From assembly GCF_047238265.1 (NCBI RefSeq), contig NZ_JBDFMM010000001.1, positions 3,410,001-3,474,000 on the forward strand: a stretch of DNA of 64,000 bases, in the 5' to 3' direction. This DNA is from Paenibacillus_F sp047238265. GTDB taxonomy: Bacteria > Bacillota > Bacilli > Paenibacillales > NBRC-103111. Every line of letters starts with the position of its first letter. Position 1 is the first letter of the stretch. Below are positions 1-7,968 of the stretch, piece after piece. Made by a program: the position numbers and the translations under genes. The notes under the pieces are model-generated. The model was not told the origin of the DNA. It was given only the letters and a program-made list of their open reading frames with translations, and made no database searches.

Positions 1-548
1 CGCTGAAGCTCGGCGATGCTCAAGCCGTAGCTCAGCTGCAGATGGGGATAATCGGGGAAACTCGTCCAGTCCCCTCCCCATTCGAAGCCGAGCTCCTTGG
101 CAATCGCGACGACCTGCGTCCAGTCTTTGCGGCCGTCGCCGTTCGTGTCGGCGTTCATGTCCCAGATGATTTTGCCGGATTTCGTTTTGAGGGCAAAATC
201 GATCGCCAAGCCGTAGTTGTGATAAGACTCCCCGCCCTTGGCGTGCGTCACAATTTTCCCTTCGCTTGTCCGTCCCTGGCTGTACAGCTTGTCCTGTTCT
301 TCCATGCTGCGGAAATCGTCCGTAATGACGATTTTAATGCCGATAGCCGCCGTTTTGGCCAGCAGCTCGTCCATTTTCCGGACGACTCCCGGGTCAAGTC
401 CGGTCAGCAGCCGCGCGCTGTCCAGTCCGAGCTTCTCCAGATTTTTCTCGTCCGTTTTCGTCATCACGAGCTGAAAAAGCATGACGGCGGACACCACAGC
501 GGCCAGTATGGCGAATGCGGCTCTGAACAGCCTTCCTTTAGCTGTCAT
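1..548 (-). CDS. M15-family L-Ala-D-Glu / D-Ala-D-Ala peptidase, CwlK-like (partial)
   Basis: The gene runs off the left edge, so its C-terminus is missing. The reverse-strand translation starts MTAKGRLFRAAFA and has a hydrophobic N-terminal anchor, so the enzyme probably acts outside the membrane on peptidoglycan. It carries the M15/VanY zinc signature SYHNYGLAID (SxHxxGxAxD) and later DYPHLQL, which supplies the third zinc ligand. This matches the CwlK/Peptidase_M15_4 group that cleaves stem peptides. The start is uncertain. ATG at 548 has no good Shine-Dalgarno. An in-frame GTG at 590 would overlap the stop of the upstream SLH gene by four bases (GTGA). Either way it is probably co-transcribed with the SLH-GH18 gene, which fits wall turnover. 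Confidence 0.85.
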   Translation of the reverse strand, partial: MTAKGRLFRAAFAILAAVVSAVMLFQLVMTKTDEKNLEKLGLDSARLLTGLDPGVVRKMDELLAKTAAIGIKIVITDDFRSMEEQDKLYSQGRTSEGKIVTHAKGGESYHNYGLAIDFALKTKSGKIIWDMNADTNGDGRKDWTQVVAIAKELGFEWGGDWTSFPDYPHLQLSYGLSIAELQ

Positions 549-586
549 TCCCGGCTTCTGTCTTCGCTTCAAAGCTCCCGCACTTC

Positions 587-2206
587 TCACTTCACTGCGT
601 CGATCCGCTGCCAGTCGCTATCCGTAAACTGGCCCATATACCACAGGGAAACACCTTTTAAGCCATAATACCGCGCCAGCCAGATTTTGCGGTCCACGCT
701 GTCGGAATCCTCGTAAAACAATTCATGCTTGCCCCCATCGGTATACCGGATGTGCCCGAGCAGATAAGGAACGGATAAGGCCGACTGCACACCCGGTTTC
801 TTCAGACGCTCTTCCACGGCCGAACTTGCCGGCGAAGCATACGTAGTCGTTCCGCCCTGTTCGATAAACTGGTCCGTTTTCTTGCTGATGCCGAGAACGA
901 GTTTCTCCGCCGGCACGCCGGCTTTGATCGTATCTCTCACGGATTCGGCAGCGAGCGGAAGCGGTGCGGACGGCAGCCGGTCCGGTTTGTACAGAAACCC
1001 GTACGCCATGAGAATGACCGTATCCGCCGTTTTCCCGATGGACGGAAGATCATAGCCTTCGAAATAATAGGTCGGAGGCACCGCTACGGTAAGCGTTTTG
1101 CCTTTCGCCGCTTCCTTGACTTCGCTTAAGAAGGCGGAAAATTCCGCTTTCTTGTCCGCTCCGTACAAATCTTCGAAATCTATGCAGACGCCGGTGAAAC
1201 CGTATTTCGGATCGGAAAGGGTTTCCGCCAGCGCTGCCGTAAACGCTTTGCGTGCGGCCGCATCGCCCAGAAACTCCTCCACGCGGTGCGATTTATTGGC
1301 AAATACCATCAGATCTTTGGCTGTTCCGGCGGAATTAGCGGCAGCCGTCACTTCCTGCCAGCCTTCAGGCTGATTGAATTTAAACGGATCGCCCGCCGAG
1401 CCGAGCTTGGCGGAGCCGGCACCTTCGTAATTCAGATGCCACCACCCGAGGGCAACGCGGTCCAGCAGCGGCATTTTGCCGAGGCTGTTGTACGACTGCA
1501 CCGCATAAAATCCGGTGACTTCAAGCGGCTTGTCCGCCGCTTCCTTGTGCAGCAGCCGGTTGATCACCGCCGCCGCTTCCTGGCGGCTCAGCCCCTTATC
1601 CGGCTCCAGGCCGTTCTCGCTGCCTTCCAGCATTCCGCGGTTTACCGCGTAATACACGTAAGGCTTCAGCGCCTCGTCGACTCCCGCCGCGTCCGCGAAA
1701 GCCCGGCTGCTCTGCTCCCGCTTCCAGCCGCTCTCCAGCCAGCTTGCGCGTTCCGCTTCGCTCAGCTTGTCCAGCAGCAGGCTTCCCATCGCGTAGGCGA
1801 CTTCTTCCCTGCGGATCGGTGCGGCCGGTTGGAAACCTCCGCCGCTGTCTACCATCGCTTTGATCCAGCCGCGCTGGTGGGCGGCGCCGATCATGGGATA
1901 AGACCAGCGGTCCCGGCCGACATCCGTAAGAGTCACGGGATGAGCCGGATCGTATCCGGTTTTGTCCGCCGTGACGAGCAGCTTGATAAATTCTTCGCGG
2001 GACATGGCCGCGAGCGGATGAAATCCGCCGTCCTGGTAGCCGTCCAGCGCCCGCACGGCCGCCAGCGTATAAATATGTTCGGCCGACCAGGCGCTCTCCG
2101 GCACATCTCCGAACGGTTTTAGTCTCGATTCATACGCGTTCGCCGTGGCCGAGCCCGTCAGTATACAGCCCAAAACGGCCGCAGCGGCCCATTTTTTATT
2201 CCTCAT
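587..2206 (-). CDS. SLH-domain protein with GH18 chitinase-like domain
   Basis: This 539-residue secreted protein has a signal peptide ending near ATANA (about residue 24). Three S-layer-homology repeats follow at roughly 30-75, 90-145 and 155-215, with FGDVP and SREE-type motifs. They probably tether the protein to secondary wall polymer. Residues 225-539 form a glycoside hydrolase 18 barrel. The strand VCIDFEDL holds the DxxE-like catalytic motif, with Glu345 as likely proton donor, and SLWYMGQ near the end is the typical last strand. The layout resembles spore and wall N-acetylglucosaminidases of the YaaH/YdhD type. The start has a strong GGGGGAGGG ribosome site. The next gene downstream is an M15 peptidase, so the pair would cut both glycan and peptide parts of the wall. 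Confidence 0.88.
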   Translation of the reverse strand: MRNKKWAAAAVLGCILTGSATANAYESRLKPFGDVPESAWSAEHIYTLAAVRALDGYQDGGFHPLAAMSREEFIKLLVTADKTGYDPAHPVTLTDVGRDRWSYPMIGAAHQRGWIKAMVDSGGGFQPAAPIRREEVAYAMGSLLLDKLSEAERASWLESGWKREQSSRAFADAAGVDEALKPYVYYAVNRGMLEGSENGLEPDKGLSRQEAAAVINRLLHKEAADKPLEVTGFYAVQSYNSLGKMPLLDRVALGWWHLNYEGAGSAKLGSAGDPFKFNQPEGWQEVTAAANSAGTAKDLMVFANKSHRVEEFLGDAAARKAFTAALAETLSDPKYGFTGVCIDFEDLYGADKKAEFSAFLSEVKEAAKGKTLTVAVPPTYYFEGYDLPSIGKTADTVILMAYGFLYKPDRLPSAPLPLAAESVRDTIKAGVPAEKLVLGISKKTDQFIEQGGTTTYASPASSAVEERLKKPGVQSALSVPYLLGHIRYTDGGKHELFYEDSDSVDRKIWLARYYGLKGVSLWYMGQFTDSDWQRIDAVK

Positions 2207-2289
2207 TATGTGCCCTCCCCCATGTGTTCGTTGTATTGGACGCAGAAAATGACGAAAAGTTACGGTCGCTGCTCCCGGACGGACAAGAG

Positions 2290-2310
2290 AAAAACCATCC
2301 TCCCGGATGG
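2290..2310 (-). terminator. Intrinsic terminator
   Basis: The reverse strand has a CCATCC/GGATGG stem followed by five T, just after the stop of the zinc-ribbon/NDT-like gene. Confidence 0.75.
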
Positions 2311-2316
2311 CCTTCC

Positions 2317-3219
2317 TTAAAACACTTCACTTGTAAGCCGCTGCTTTAAGATCGCGGCAAGCTCTTCCGCCGTATCCCAGACGAAAGGCCGGATTTTCTC
2401 GGAAGGAGAAGCGGCCGCCTCTTCACCGTCCCTTCTGGACGTCCAAATAACGGGAATGTCGCGTCCCATCGCATACCCGCCTGCAAGAAACACTTCGGGT
2501 TCGGGAGCGCCGAGATCCGCGATCAGAAGCTTGCTTTCCGCGATCATGCGGAGGCTGTAATCGGCTTCCTTCTCCTTCGCGGTTTTCTCCGCCGTACGCG
2601 GCGCATATCCGCACTGCTCAATAACGGGCAGCACTTTCTCCGCCCACTGGAGCCGGTCCTCCCCGTCTTCGGGAAGCACGACAAAGCACGGCTTGAGCCG
2701 CTTGCCGCCGAGGCTTTCCTCGGCTGTTTTCCAGCCCTGCGCCGTCAGTTTGAAGCTCGAACCCATGCGTTCGAGAAGCCGTTCTTCCTTCAGCTTCTCC
2801 ATGATATAGATCAGCTCCTGAAGGTTCGGCGAATAGGTCAAGTTGTAACTCTTCGGAAGCTGCTGAAGCACGACCGCTTCGTCCGGTCCTCCGCTGTGCC
2901 TGTAAAAATATTGCAGCAGCCGGATCCCTTTATCTTCTATCGTTACCGGTACACGCGGCGAGTTCCGGATTCCTTCCAGATCGTCAATGGTAAGTCGAAC
3001 CGTCTCCCCGCAGTCCGTAAGTTCCCTGATGTATGCGGATATGACGGGAAACATAAGATGCTTCGTCTGGTAAGACAGAACGCTGTAAGGGTCGTAGCTG
3101 TCCCGGTGAAGCCCGTAGGAGCCATCCGGCGAGCAGTAGCACCCTGTATATAAATCGTACCCGTCCTCACGGCCGATCGGCACGATTTGATCGCAGAATA
3201 AACACCGTTTTTTTTCCAT
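2317..3219 (-). CDS. Orphan protein: N-terminal Cys cluster, C-terminal nucleoside-deoxyribosyltransferase-like domain
   Basis: I do not recognise this 300-residue protein as a named family. It opens with C6-x2-C9 and C27-x-C29, probably a small zinc-binding knuckle. The middle (about 40-180) looks like a helical, winged-helix-like region, with phrases such as LIYIMEKLKEERLLERMG. The C-terminus (about 185-295) begins with CFVVLPEDG and contains MIAESKLLIADLG and EPEVFLAGGYAMGRDIPVIW. These are the hallmarks of the nucleoside 2-deoxyribosyltransferase / TIR-like Rossmann fold that binds or hydrolyses nucleotides. Enzymatic activity is inference. The gene is monocistronic, with a GGGGG-type site upstream and a terminator downstream. 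An alternative role is a nucleotide sensor. Confidence 0.7.
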   Translation of the reverse strand: MEKKRCLFCDQIVPIGREDGYDLYTGCYCSPDGSYGLHRDSYDPYSVLSYQTKHLMFPVISAYIRELTDCGETVRLTIDDLEGIRNSPRVPVTIEDKGIRLLQYFYRHSGGPDEAVVLQQLPKSYNLTYSPNLQELIYIMEKLKEERLLERMGSSFKLTAQGWKTAEESLGGKRLKPCFVVLPEDGEDRLQWAEKVLPVIEQCGYAPRTAEKTAKEKEADYSLRMIAESKLLIADLGAPEPEVFLAGGYAMGRDIPVIWTSRRDGEEAAASPSEKIRPFVWDTAEELAAILKQRLTSEVF

Positions 3220-3421
3220 CTGCCAATCCCCCCTTCTCCTTTACCTTTCGTACCGCATCGGGGATATGGGGGTGGCGGACGGCAACTTCCAGCAATCTAC
3301 CAATGCATGTTCCGCCGCCTTTTCCTTGTTAATACCTGACTCAACCCGGCATGTGTGGTAACATAGAGCGGGTAAAGAGGTGTAACCGAGAAAGCGCCCA
3401 ACAGATCAAGGAGAGCTGACC

Positions 3422-3637
3422 ATGGCCCAGAACCGACGATTAACGACCGACCAGGATTTTAAAGAAGCAATGGACCGCCAAGCGCCGGTCCGCGTGTTCA
3501 AGAACGATCATATTGTTGATACGGGGGCCGTCATTACCCGCTTCGACGATTCCACGGTTGTGGTGCAGACACGGGTAAGCGAGCTGACTTATCATGACCG
3601 ACTTCTCTGCGAGTTTTTCGAAACAAGAAAAAGATAA
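3422..3637 (+). CDS. Small conserved-looking protein, 71 aa
   Basis: The start is well supported by AAGGAGAGC six bases before ATG. The protein is charged and has alternating beta-like segments (VRVFKNDHIV, GAVITRFDDSTVVVQ). It could be a small barrel, but I cannot assign a family. A strong bidirectional terminator follows directly. It is convergent with the next gene. Confidence 0.65.
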   Translation: MAQNRRLTTDQDFKEAMDRQAPVRVFKNDHIVDTGAVITRFDDSTVVVQTRVSELTYHDRLLCEFFETRKR

Positions 3638-3648
3638 AGACATAAAAC

Positions 3649-3674
3649 AAGACTGTCTCCGGGGAGACAGTCTT
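3649..3674. terminator. Bidirectional terminator
   Basis: A perfect 12-bp stem AAGACTGTCTCC/GGAGACAGTCTT with a two-base loop lies between two convergent genes. There are T-rich tracts on both strands. Confidence 0.85.
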
Positions 3675-3679
3675 TATCG

Positions 3680-4153
3680 TTACCCTGCCGCAACCAGCAT
3701 AGCGGGTTCTTGGACGGCCGGTTTCCAGGACGCTTTCTCATCCAGCACACATGCGAATGCCGGACCGCAGTTCGTCGGAATGACCCATACCGTGTGATCG
3801 TGGATGATCGAACGCGGCAGGCGATAACCCGACAAGCCCGCTTGAATCACGGACGCGTAATCTTCCGGTCTGCTAACTCTCAGATTCAGCCGGATCGTGC
3901 CGTACACTTTGAAACGGCCTCCTTCGCGGATATCCTCCACACGCGTCCACTCGACCGCATCTACGGATTCCATCCGGAACTCGGCCTTCTCCCCCTCGTC
4001 GTTCACCATCTGAACGGGGCTGAGATCGATGCTTTCTCTGTTTAACAGGAAAGCGGCCGTTTCGGCAGCCTGCGATTTACTTCCCGCAGACACGATTAAA
4101 GAAAGCGAAGCTTGAAACAAAATCACGGGTTCTTCTCTTCTCTCCATAAACAA
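3680..4153 (-). CDS. Hypothetical protein, 157 aa
   Basis: I do not recognise this protein. The TTG start at 4153 is preferred over ATG at 4147, because AAGGAGAAG sits eight bases from the TTG. The sequence is soluble with no signal peptide and is rich in beta-type stretches (FKVYGTIRLNLRV, HTVWVIPTNCGPAFACVL). It ends at the shared bidirectional terminator. No neighbouring gene suggests a function. Confidence 0.6.
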   Translation of the reverse strand: MFMERREEPVILFQASLSLIVSAGSKSQAAETAAFLLNRESIDLSPVQMVNDEGEKAEFRMESVDAVEWTRVEDIREGGRFKVYGTIRLNLRVSRPEDYASVIQAGLSGYRLPRSIIHDHTVWVIPTNCGPAFACVLDEKASWKPAVQEPAMLVAAG

Positions 4154-4410
4154 TTAATCTTCTCCTTCTGTGCATGTCAATTAGCGTTTGCCTGTCATAG
4201 ATGACCTAATCTTTGAAAACACTCTACAAGATACCTATGACGGAGCCCGCTTGAATATGTGCGATTACGCGCATAAATGTGATTATAGATCGTATAGGCC
4301 GAGATGTTTGTCAAACCTTCGGCGGATATTTTCCAATTTATTGTTGAAAAATGGAAAACGGTAAGATGGAATTTTAAGCGTCCGGAACCGTCCGGTCCGT
4401 CTCTGGAAAT

Positions 4411-4629
4411 CTATCTGTTCGGGTCCGGAAACTCCGGATTTGTCTGCGGGCTGATCTCGGGTGTAACCGTCGGCTTGATTTCCGGCGGCGCGGCAGGCGG
4501 TGTTTCGGGAACCGTCCGCGGAGCGACCTCCGGCACATCGTTCGGCTTGATTTCCGGCGGTGTCTTGGGTGTTATCTCAGGAGTCTCATTGGAAAAAACG
4601 GCCTTACTGGCTTCCTCGTTGTTTCTCAT
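4411..4629 (-). CDS. Proline/glutamate-rich low-complexity small protein, 72 aa
   Basis: The reverse-strand frame has a very good AGGAGGTG site about 12 bases before ATG. It encodes a hydrophilic protein built mainly of TPEI, PPEI and VPE motifs with P roughly every third residue. The opposite strand also has an open frame (110 aa, Gly-rich hydrophobic) but lacks a ribosome site, so this strand was chosen. The composition suggests a disordered linker or surface peptide. Function unknown. Confidence 0.55.
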   Translation of the reverse strand: MRNNEEASKAVFSNETPEITPKTPPEIKPNDVPEVAPRTVPETPPAAPPEIKPTVTPEISPQTNPEFPDPNR

Positions 4630-4767
4630 AACCTAATCAACACCTCCTCTTCTCTTACTTAACCAATCCCCGGCAGTTTGAAAGAGTCTTTTTGCAAAAA
4701 GGTCTTCGGCTCCCAGGTAAATATGTTAATATTATGAAAAAAACGAGTTATTGAGGGGGCTTGCGTG

Positions 4768-5508
4768 ATGGAGCGCTTTTTCGGTGCAAACGAGGCGGAG
4801 GGATTTACCGCTTTTTCGGGAGCTCACTGGATGGCTTTAACGGTTTGCGCGGCACTCGTTCTTGCGCTCTATTGCGCGAGGAATTGGCTCAGGCAGGGGA
4901 AACGGGCTGTGCGGGGACGCATCGCTCTTGCCCTTACGCTGGTGCTTTGCGAAGCGGGCCTGAACGTGTGGTATGCCGCCGAGGGCATCTACGATGTCCG
5001 GTATACCCTCCCGCTTGAACTTTGCAGCATTTCTCTGTATCTCAGCGTCATTATGCTGCTGCTCAGGAGCAAGCTTCTGTTTCAGGTCGTTTATTTCACC
5101 GGAATCGGCGGGGCCCTGATGGCACTGGCTACGCCTGTTCTCTGGTACGCGTTTCCGCACTTCCGTTTTTTCGAATTTTTTGCCGCTCATATCGCCATCA
5201 TTCTCGGCGTTCTTTATTTGATCTGGGTGGAAGACTTCCGCCCCGCTTTCAAATCCGTGTTCTTGACGATGGGCTATCTTAACGTGCTGCTCGTAGCAGT
5301 CGGGACCGTTAACCTCCTGACCGGGGGCAATTATATGTTCTTGGCCCGCAAACCCGAAAGTGCCTCCCTGCTCGACTATCTCGGACCGTATCCGTGGTAT
5401 CTCCTGTCATTGGAGGCTGCCGCTTTCGTCATTTTCCTGCTTATGTATCTTCCGTTCGCCCGCGGCTCTCTCCGGTCAAAGAATCCCAGGTTTCCTCATG
5501 TCCGGTAA
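4768..5508 (+). CDS. Integral membrane protein of the YwaF-like family (TIGR02206 type)
   Basis: This protein of about 246 residues has six or more predicted membrane spans, with segments such as MALTVCAALVLALYC, LSVIMLLL and AAAFVIFLLMYLPFA. Family-typical features include the LPLELCSISLYLS segment and the GGNYMFL and YPWYLLSLE motifs near the C-terminus. I recognise these from the TIGR02206/YwaF group, whose function is unknown. ATG 4768 is chosen because GAGGGGG lies eight bases upstream. The in-frame GTG at 4765 is possible but closer to the site. Confidence 0.8.
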   Translation: MERFFGANEAEGFTAFSGAHWMALTVCAALVLALYCARNWLRQGKRAVRGRIALALTLVLCEAGLNVWYAAEGIYDVRYTLPLELCSISLYLSVIMLLLRSKLLFQVVYFTGIGGALMALATPVLWYAFPHFRFFEFFAAHIAIILGVLYLIWVEDFRPAFKSVFLTMGYLNVLLVAVGTVNLLTGGNYMFLARKPESASLLDYLGPYPWYLLSLEAAAFVIFLLMYLPFARGSLRSKNPRFPHVR

Positions 5509-5594
5509 TGCTGCGGCTATCAGAGGCTAAAGAGGCTGCCAGCGGCGCCACCGGCAGCCTTCGGCTTTCCAGTCCGCTCTGTTCCCGCCCAACT

Positions 5595-5636
5595 AAAAAA
5601 ACCGCAGGGTCCGTTCGCGAAGGAACAGACCTGCGG
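5595..5636 (-). terminator. Intrinsic terminator
   Basis: A CCGCAGG/CCTGCGG stem with a long loop is followed on the reverse strand by seven T. It lies downstream of the HEIGH protein gene. Confidence 0.6.
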
Positions 5637-5732
5637 GTCCGATAAACCGGAAGCTTCCGGTTGTATAGGTGTAATACTCAAGCTCAACGCGGCATGCTCC
5701 GCGTTCTTTTGTACATGCCTTAGGCGCTCGGC

Positions 5733-6206
5733 CTAAGCTCCGATCGGTTGAAGTTCGAGCTCCAGTTCATCGATCGCTTCGTGATAAGCCAGAAGCGACT
5801 CCCGGATAATTTCGTCGAGCATCGGCCCGCTCGTCAACGGAAGCAGCTCACGGGCGTAAGCCCAGGCGTTTTCTTCGATGCGCAAGGCGATCCGTCTGCG
5901 CTCCAGCTCGCTGTCCGACGTCTCCAGCAGGGACGCCAGCCGATCCAGGTCCCCGTCCTCGGCATGGCCGATTTCGTGGGCAAGCACGATGTCGACATAC
6001 GCGTCCAGCCTGTCGAGCGAACCGTACAGCTGCGTGCACTGCGCTTTAATTTCTTCTATATATAAGGTAATGAGATGACGGCCCATATTGTACTTTCCGC
6101 CGGCCATCCGTCCTCCGGGAAAATGCGACTCCAGCTCGACACGAACCTGACTGTTCGAAACGCTCAACAGCCGATTCACACGATCTTCAATCAACCGATT
6201 TTTCAA
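5733..6206 (-). CDS. Predicted zinc metallopeptidase-like protein (HEIGH motif)
   Basis: The 157-residue protein contains VLAHEIGHAED with the HExxH zinc motif at H77-H81. A downstream EENAWAYA segment near residue 111 could supply the third ligand. There is no signal peptide, so it is likely cytosolic. The start is a TTG about 12 bases from AAGGAAGGG. Another in-frame TTG lies three codons on, inside a local repeat (GATTGAAGATCG occurs twice), so the exact start is unsure. Peptidase activity is inferred from the motif only. Confidence 0.7.
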   Translation of the reverse strand: MKNRLIEDRVNRLLSVSNSQVRVELESHFPGGRMAGGKYNMGRHLITLYIEEIKAQCTQLYGSLDRLDAYVDIVLAHEIGHAEDGDLDRLASLLETSDSELERRRIALRIEENAWAYARELLPLTSGPMLDEIIRESLLAYHEAIDELELELQPIGA

Positions 6207-6320
6207 CCGATCTTCAATCCCTTCCTTGATAGTCTTCGATGTTGTTACCAGCTATTATATCGAATTCGGGAAAGGAAATAAACTGTTTATTTACCCGATT
6301 ATGGCCGGGTCGAAACAAAA

Positions 6321-6360
6321 ATAAAAAAAGACTCCGGTTTTTACCGCCGAAGTCTTTTTG
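6321..6360 (-). terminator. Intrinsic terminator
   Basis: An AAAGACTTCGG/CCGGAGTCTTT stem on the reverse strand, with G-T pairs, is followed by TTTTATTTTT. It ends the thioesterase gene. Confidence 0.8.
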
Positions 6361-6384
6361 CTTGCGCTCCCCGCCTGCCGGAGC

Positions 6385-6897
6385 TTATTCCCAAGGGTAT
6401 TTGGTCAGCAGGAAGTCGGCAAACGTTTTGCTGGCTTCTCTTCTTACCTTACGGATTTCCGCACGGTGTTCGGCGGTTTCGTAGAGCTTGTTCTCTTCTT
6501 CCGTTTCGGGAATGACTCTCGGAACCGGCACCGCCTTGTTGTCGTCGTCCAGGCCGACAAAGGTCAGAAAAGCGGTCGCCGCGATTTTTCTTACGCCGGT
6601 AACCAGGTCTTCCGTAATGACTTTGACGAACACTTCCATGGAGGTCCTGCCTGTCCAAGTCACGAAAGACTCCAGGGAAACGGAATCGGACGGACGGATC
6701 GGGTATAGAAAATCGACGGAGTCCGTCGAGGCCGTAACGGCCGTAACCCGGCAGAGCTTGGACGCCGAGATGGAGGCAATATCGTCGATATAAGACATCA
6801 GCTTACCGCCGAACATCGTATTGTGATTGTTAACATCGGGAGGGAATACACGGGCTACTTTCATACATCTTGTTTCTTTGACAAATTTGCTTTCCAT
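6385..6897 (-). CDS. Hotdog-fold acyl-CoA thioesterase (YkhA/YciA type)
   Basis: The 170-residue single hotdog domain has the family pattern NHNTMFGGKLMSYID near residue 24. This holds the conserved Asn and the GG turn that binds the CoA ester. Later come SVDFLYPI and the FVKVITEDL strand. These are features of the BFIT/YciA acyl-CoA hydrolases that release fatty acids from CoA in the cytosol. The length is normal. The gene is monocistronic and ends at a strong terminator. The ribosome site is weak. The exact chain-length preference cannot be read. Confidence 0.9.
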   Translation of the reverse strand: MESKFVKETRCMKVARVFPPDVNNHNTMFGGKLMSYIDDIASISASKLCRVTAVTASTDSVDFLYPIRPSDSVSLESFVTWTGRTSMEVFVKVITEDLVTGVRKIAATAFLTFVGLDDDNKAVPVPRVIPETEEENKLYETAEHRAEIRKVRREASKTFADFLLTKYPWE

Positions 6898-7117
6898 TAT
6901 GCAGACGCTTCTTTCGTAGTTAGAATTTGGTAAAGGGTTCTATTCCGCGGGGATAACCCTGAATTTTGACGGACTCCTAGTGTAACAATTTCTTTTGTGC
7001 TTTGTCAAAGCGCCTTTTCAGTTTTTCCGCCAACCTCCCTTTTCATCCTGTAATCTCCTGTAAATGAAACAAATAAAGCAAATGAAGAGGTTCGGGAAGG
7101 CCCGCGTCGCTTCAACA

Positions 7118-7155
7118 AAAAAAGCTGATTTTCGCGGGACGAAAACCAGCTTCTT
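7118..7155 (-). terminator. Intrinsic terminator
   Basis: AGCTGGTTTTCG/CGAAAATCAGCT on the reverse strand is followed by a T run just after the receiver-protein stop. Confidence 0.8.
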
Positions 7156-7157
7156 TA

Positions 7158-7844
7158 TTATTTTTTCAGTCCGTTGATATACCCGGTCCATTTGGTCAGC
7201 ACATCTTCGATTTCCGCGATCCGGAAAGGCTTGCTGACATAATCCTGCATCCCGCTCGCCAGGCAGTTCACCCGGTCTTCTTTGCGGGCGTAAGCCGTCA
7301 CGGCGACGATGACGGGACTGTTGTCCGCAGGCGCCCCCTGGCGGATTCTTCTCGCGGCTTCCAGACCGTCCATGTTGGGCATCGCGATATCCATAAAGAT
7401 AAGATCGTATGATTTCCGCGCAAAAGCTTCGACCGCCTCGGCCCCGTCCTCCGCGATGTCGGGTTCGTACCCGCGCTTTCTCAAAATCGTCTGCAGCAGT
7501 TTCCGGTTCATCGGATTGTCTTCCGCGATCAGGATGGACAACTCCTCCCCATCGCCGGAATATTTCTTGGAAGGGGCCGAAGGCAGCAGCGTTAGAGCGG
7601 GATAAGCCGGGCCCGGTGAATCCGAGAAGCGGAATAACAGGTAAGCGCCCGTCAAATCCAGTTCTTTGGAGACGGCTAATTTTTCCGGAAGCCTGATTTT
7701 TCGTTCCAGCGTATACGTATATGCTTTCGTTTTGGGCTTCTCGAGTTGCGCTCCAGGGGAAGTGGCGTCCGATTCGCCGGACGTTCTGCCGCCCTCCGCC
7801 AGATCATACGGCATGTGCTTTCTCATTCCATGTAAGTGTTTCAA
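7158..7844 (-). CDS. Response regulator: C-terminal receiver domain with an unusual N-terminal extension
   Basis: The receiver domain occupies about residues 110-225, with ILIAEDNPMN (acidic pair), DLIFMDIAMPNMDG (phospho-Asp), VAVTAY (Thr) and YVSKPF (Lys). Such CheY-like modules with PMNR are typical of hybrid-kinase receivers. There is no DNA-binding domain. The first 110 residues are not recognised and include a TLERKIRLPEKL segment. TTG 7844 is chosen because AAGGAGGG is 11 bases upstream and because any longer start would cross the terminator of the preceding gene. It may be a remnant of a hybrid kinase or an adaptor for an unlinked kinase. Confidence 0.75.
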   Translation of the reverse strand: MKHLHGMRKHMPYDLAEGGRTSGESDATSPGAQLEKPKTKAYTYTLERKIRLPEKLAVSKELDLTGAYLLFRFSDSPGPAYPALTLLPSAPSKKYSGDGEELSILIAEDNPMNRKLLQTILRKRGYEPDIAEDGAEAVEAFARKSYDLIFMDIAMPNMDGLEAARRIRQGAPADNSPVIVAVTAYARKEDRVNCLASGMQDYVSKPFRIAEIEDVLTKWTGYINGLKK

Positions 7845-7890
7845 GAGTTCCGGATCCCTCCTTGCGGCGATTTGATTCGGTAAAAAGCAA

Positions 7891-7925
7891 GAGCCAAGAA
7901 ACACGCTTCCGCGTGTTCTTGGCTC
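7891..7925 (-). terminator. Intrinsic terminator
   Basis: A GAGCCAAGAACACGC/GCGTGTTTCTTGGCTC stem followed by TTGCTTTTT on the reverse strand separates the MpsC gene from the receiver gene. Confidence 0.8.
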
Positions 7926-7968
7926 ATGACCAGCGTATGTATGATATCTGGGCATTCAGTCCGTCAAT

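Noticed and set aside
1286..2122. Long plus-strand ORF inside the SLH-GH18 gene
   Set aside because: It is antisense to a well-supported GH18/SLH protein and has no domain sense or ribosome site.
4304..4636. Gly-rich 110-aa plus-strand ORF
   Set aside because: The opposite strand has AGGAGGTG before its start and a regular Pro/Glu repeat; the plus frame is its mirror.
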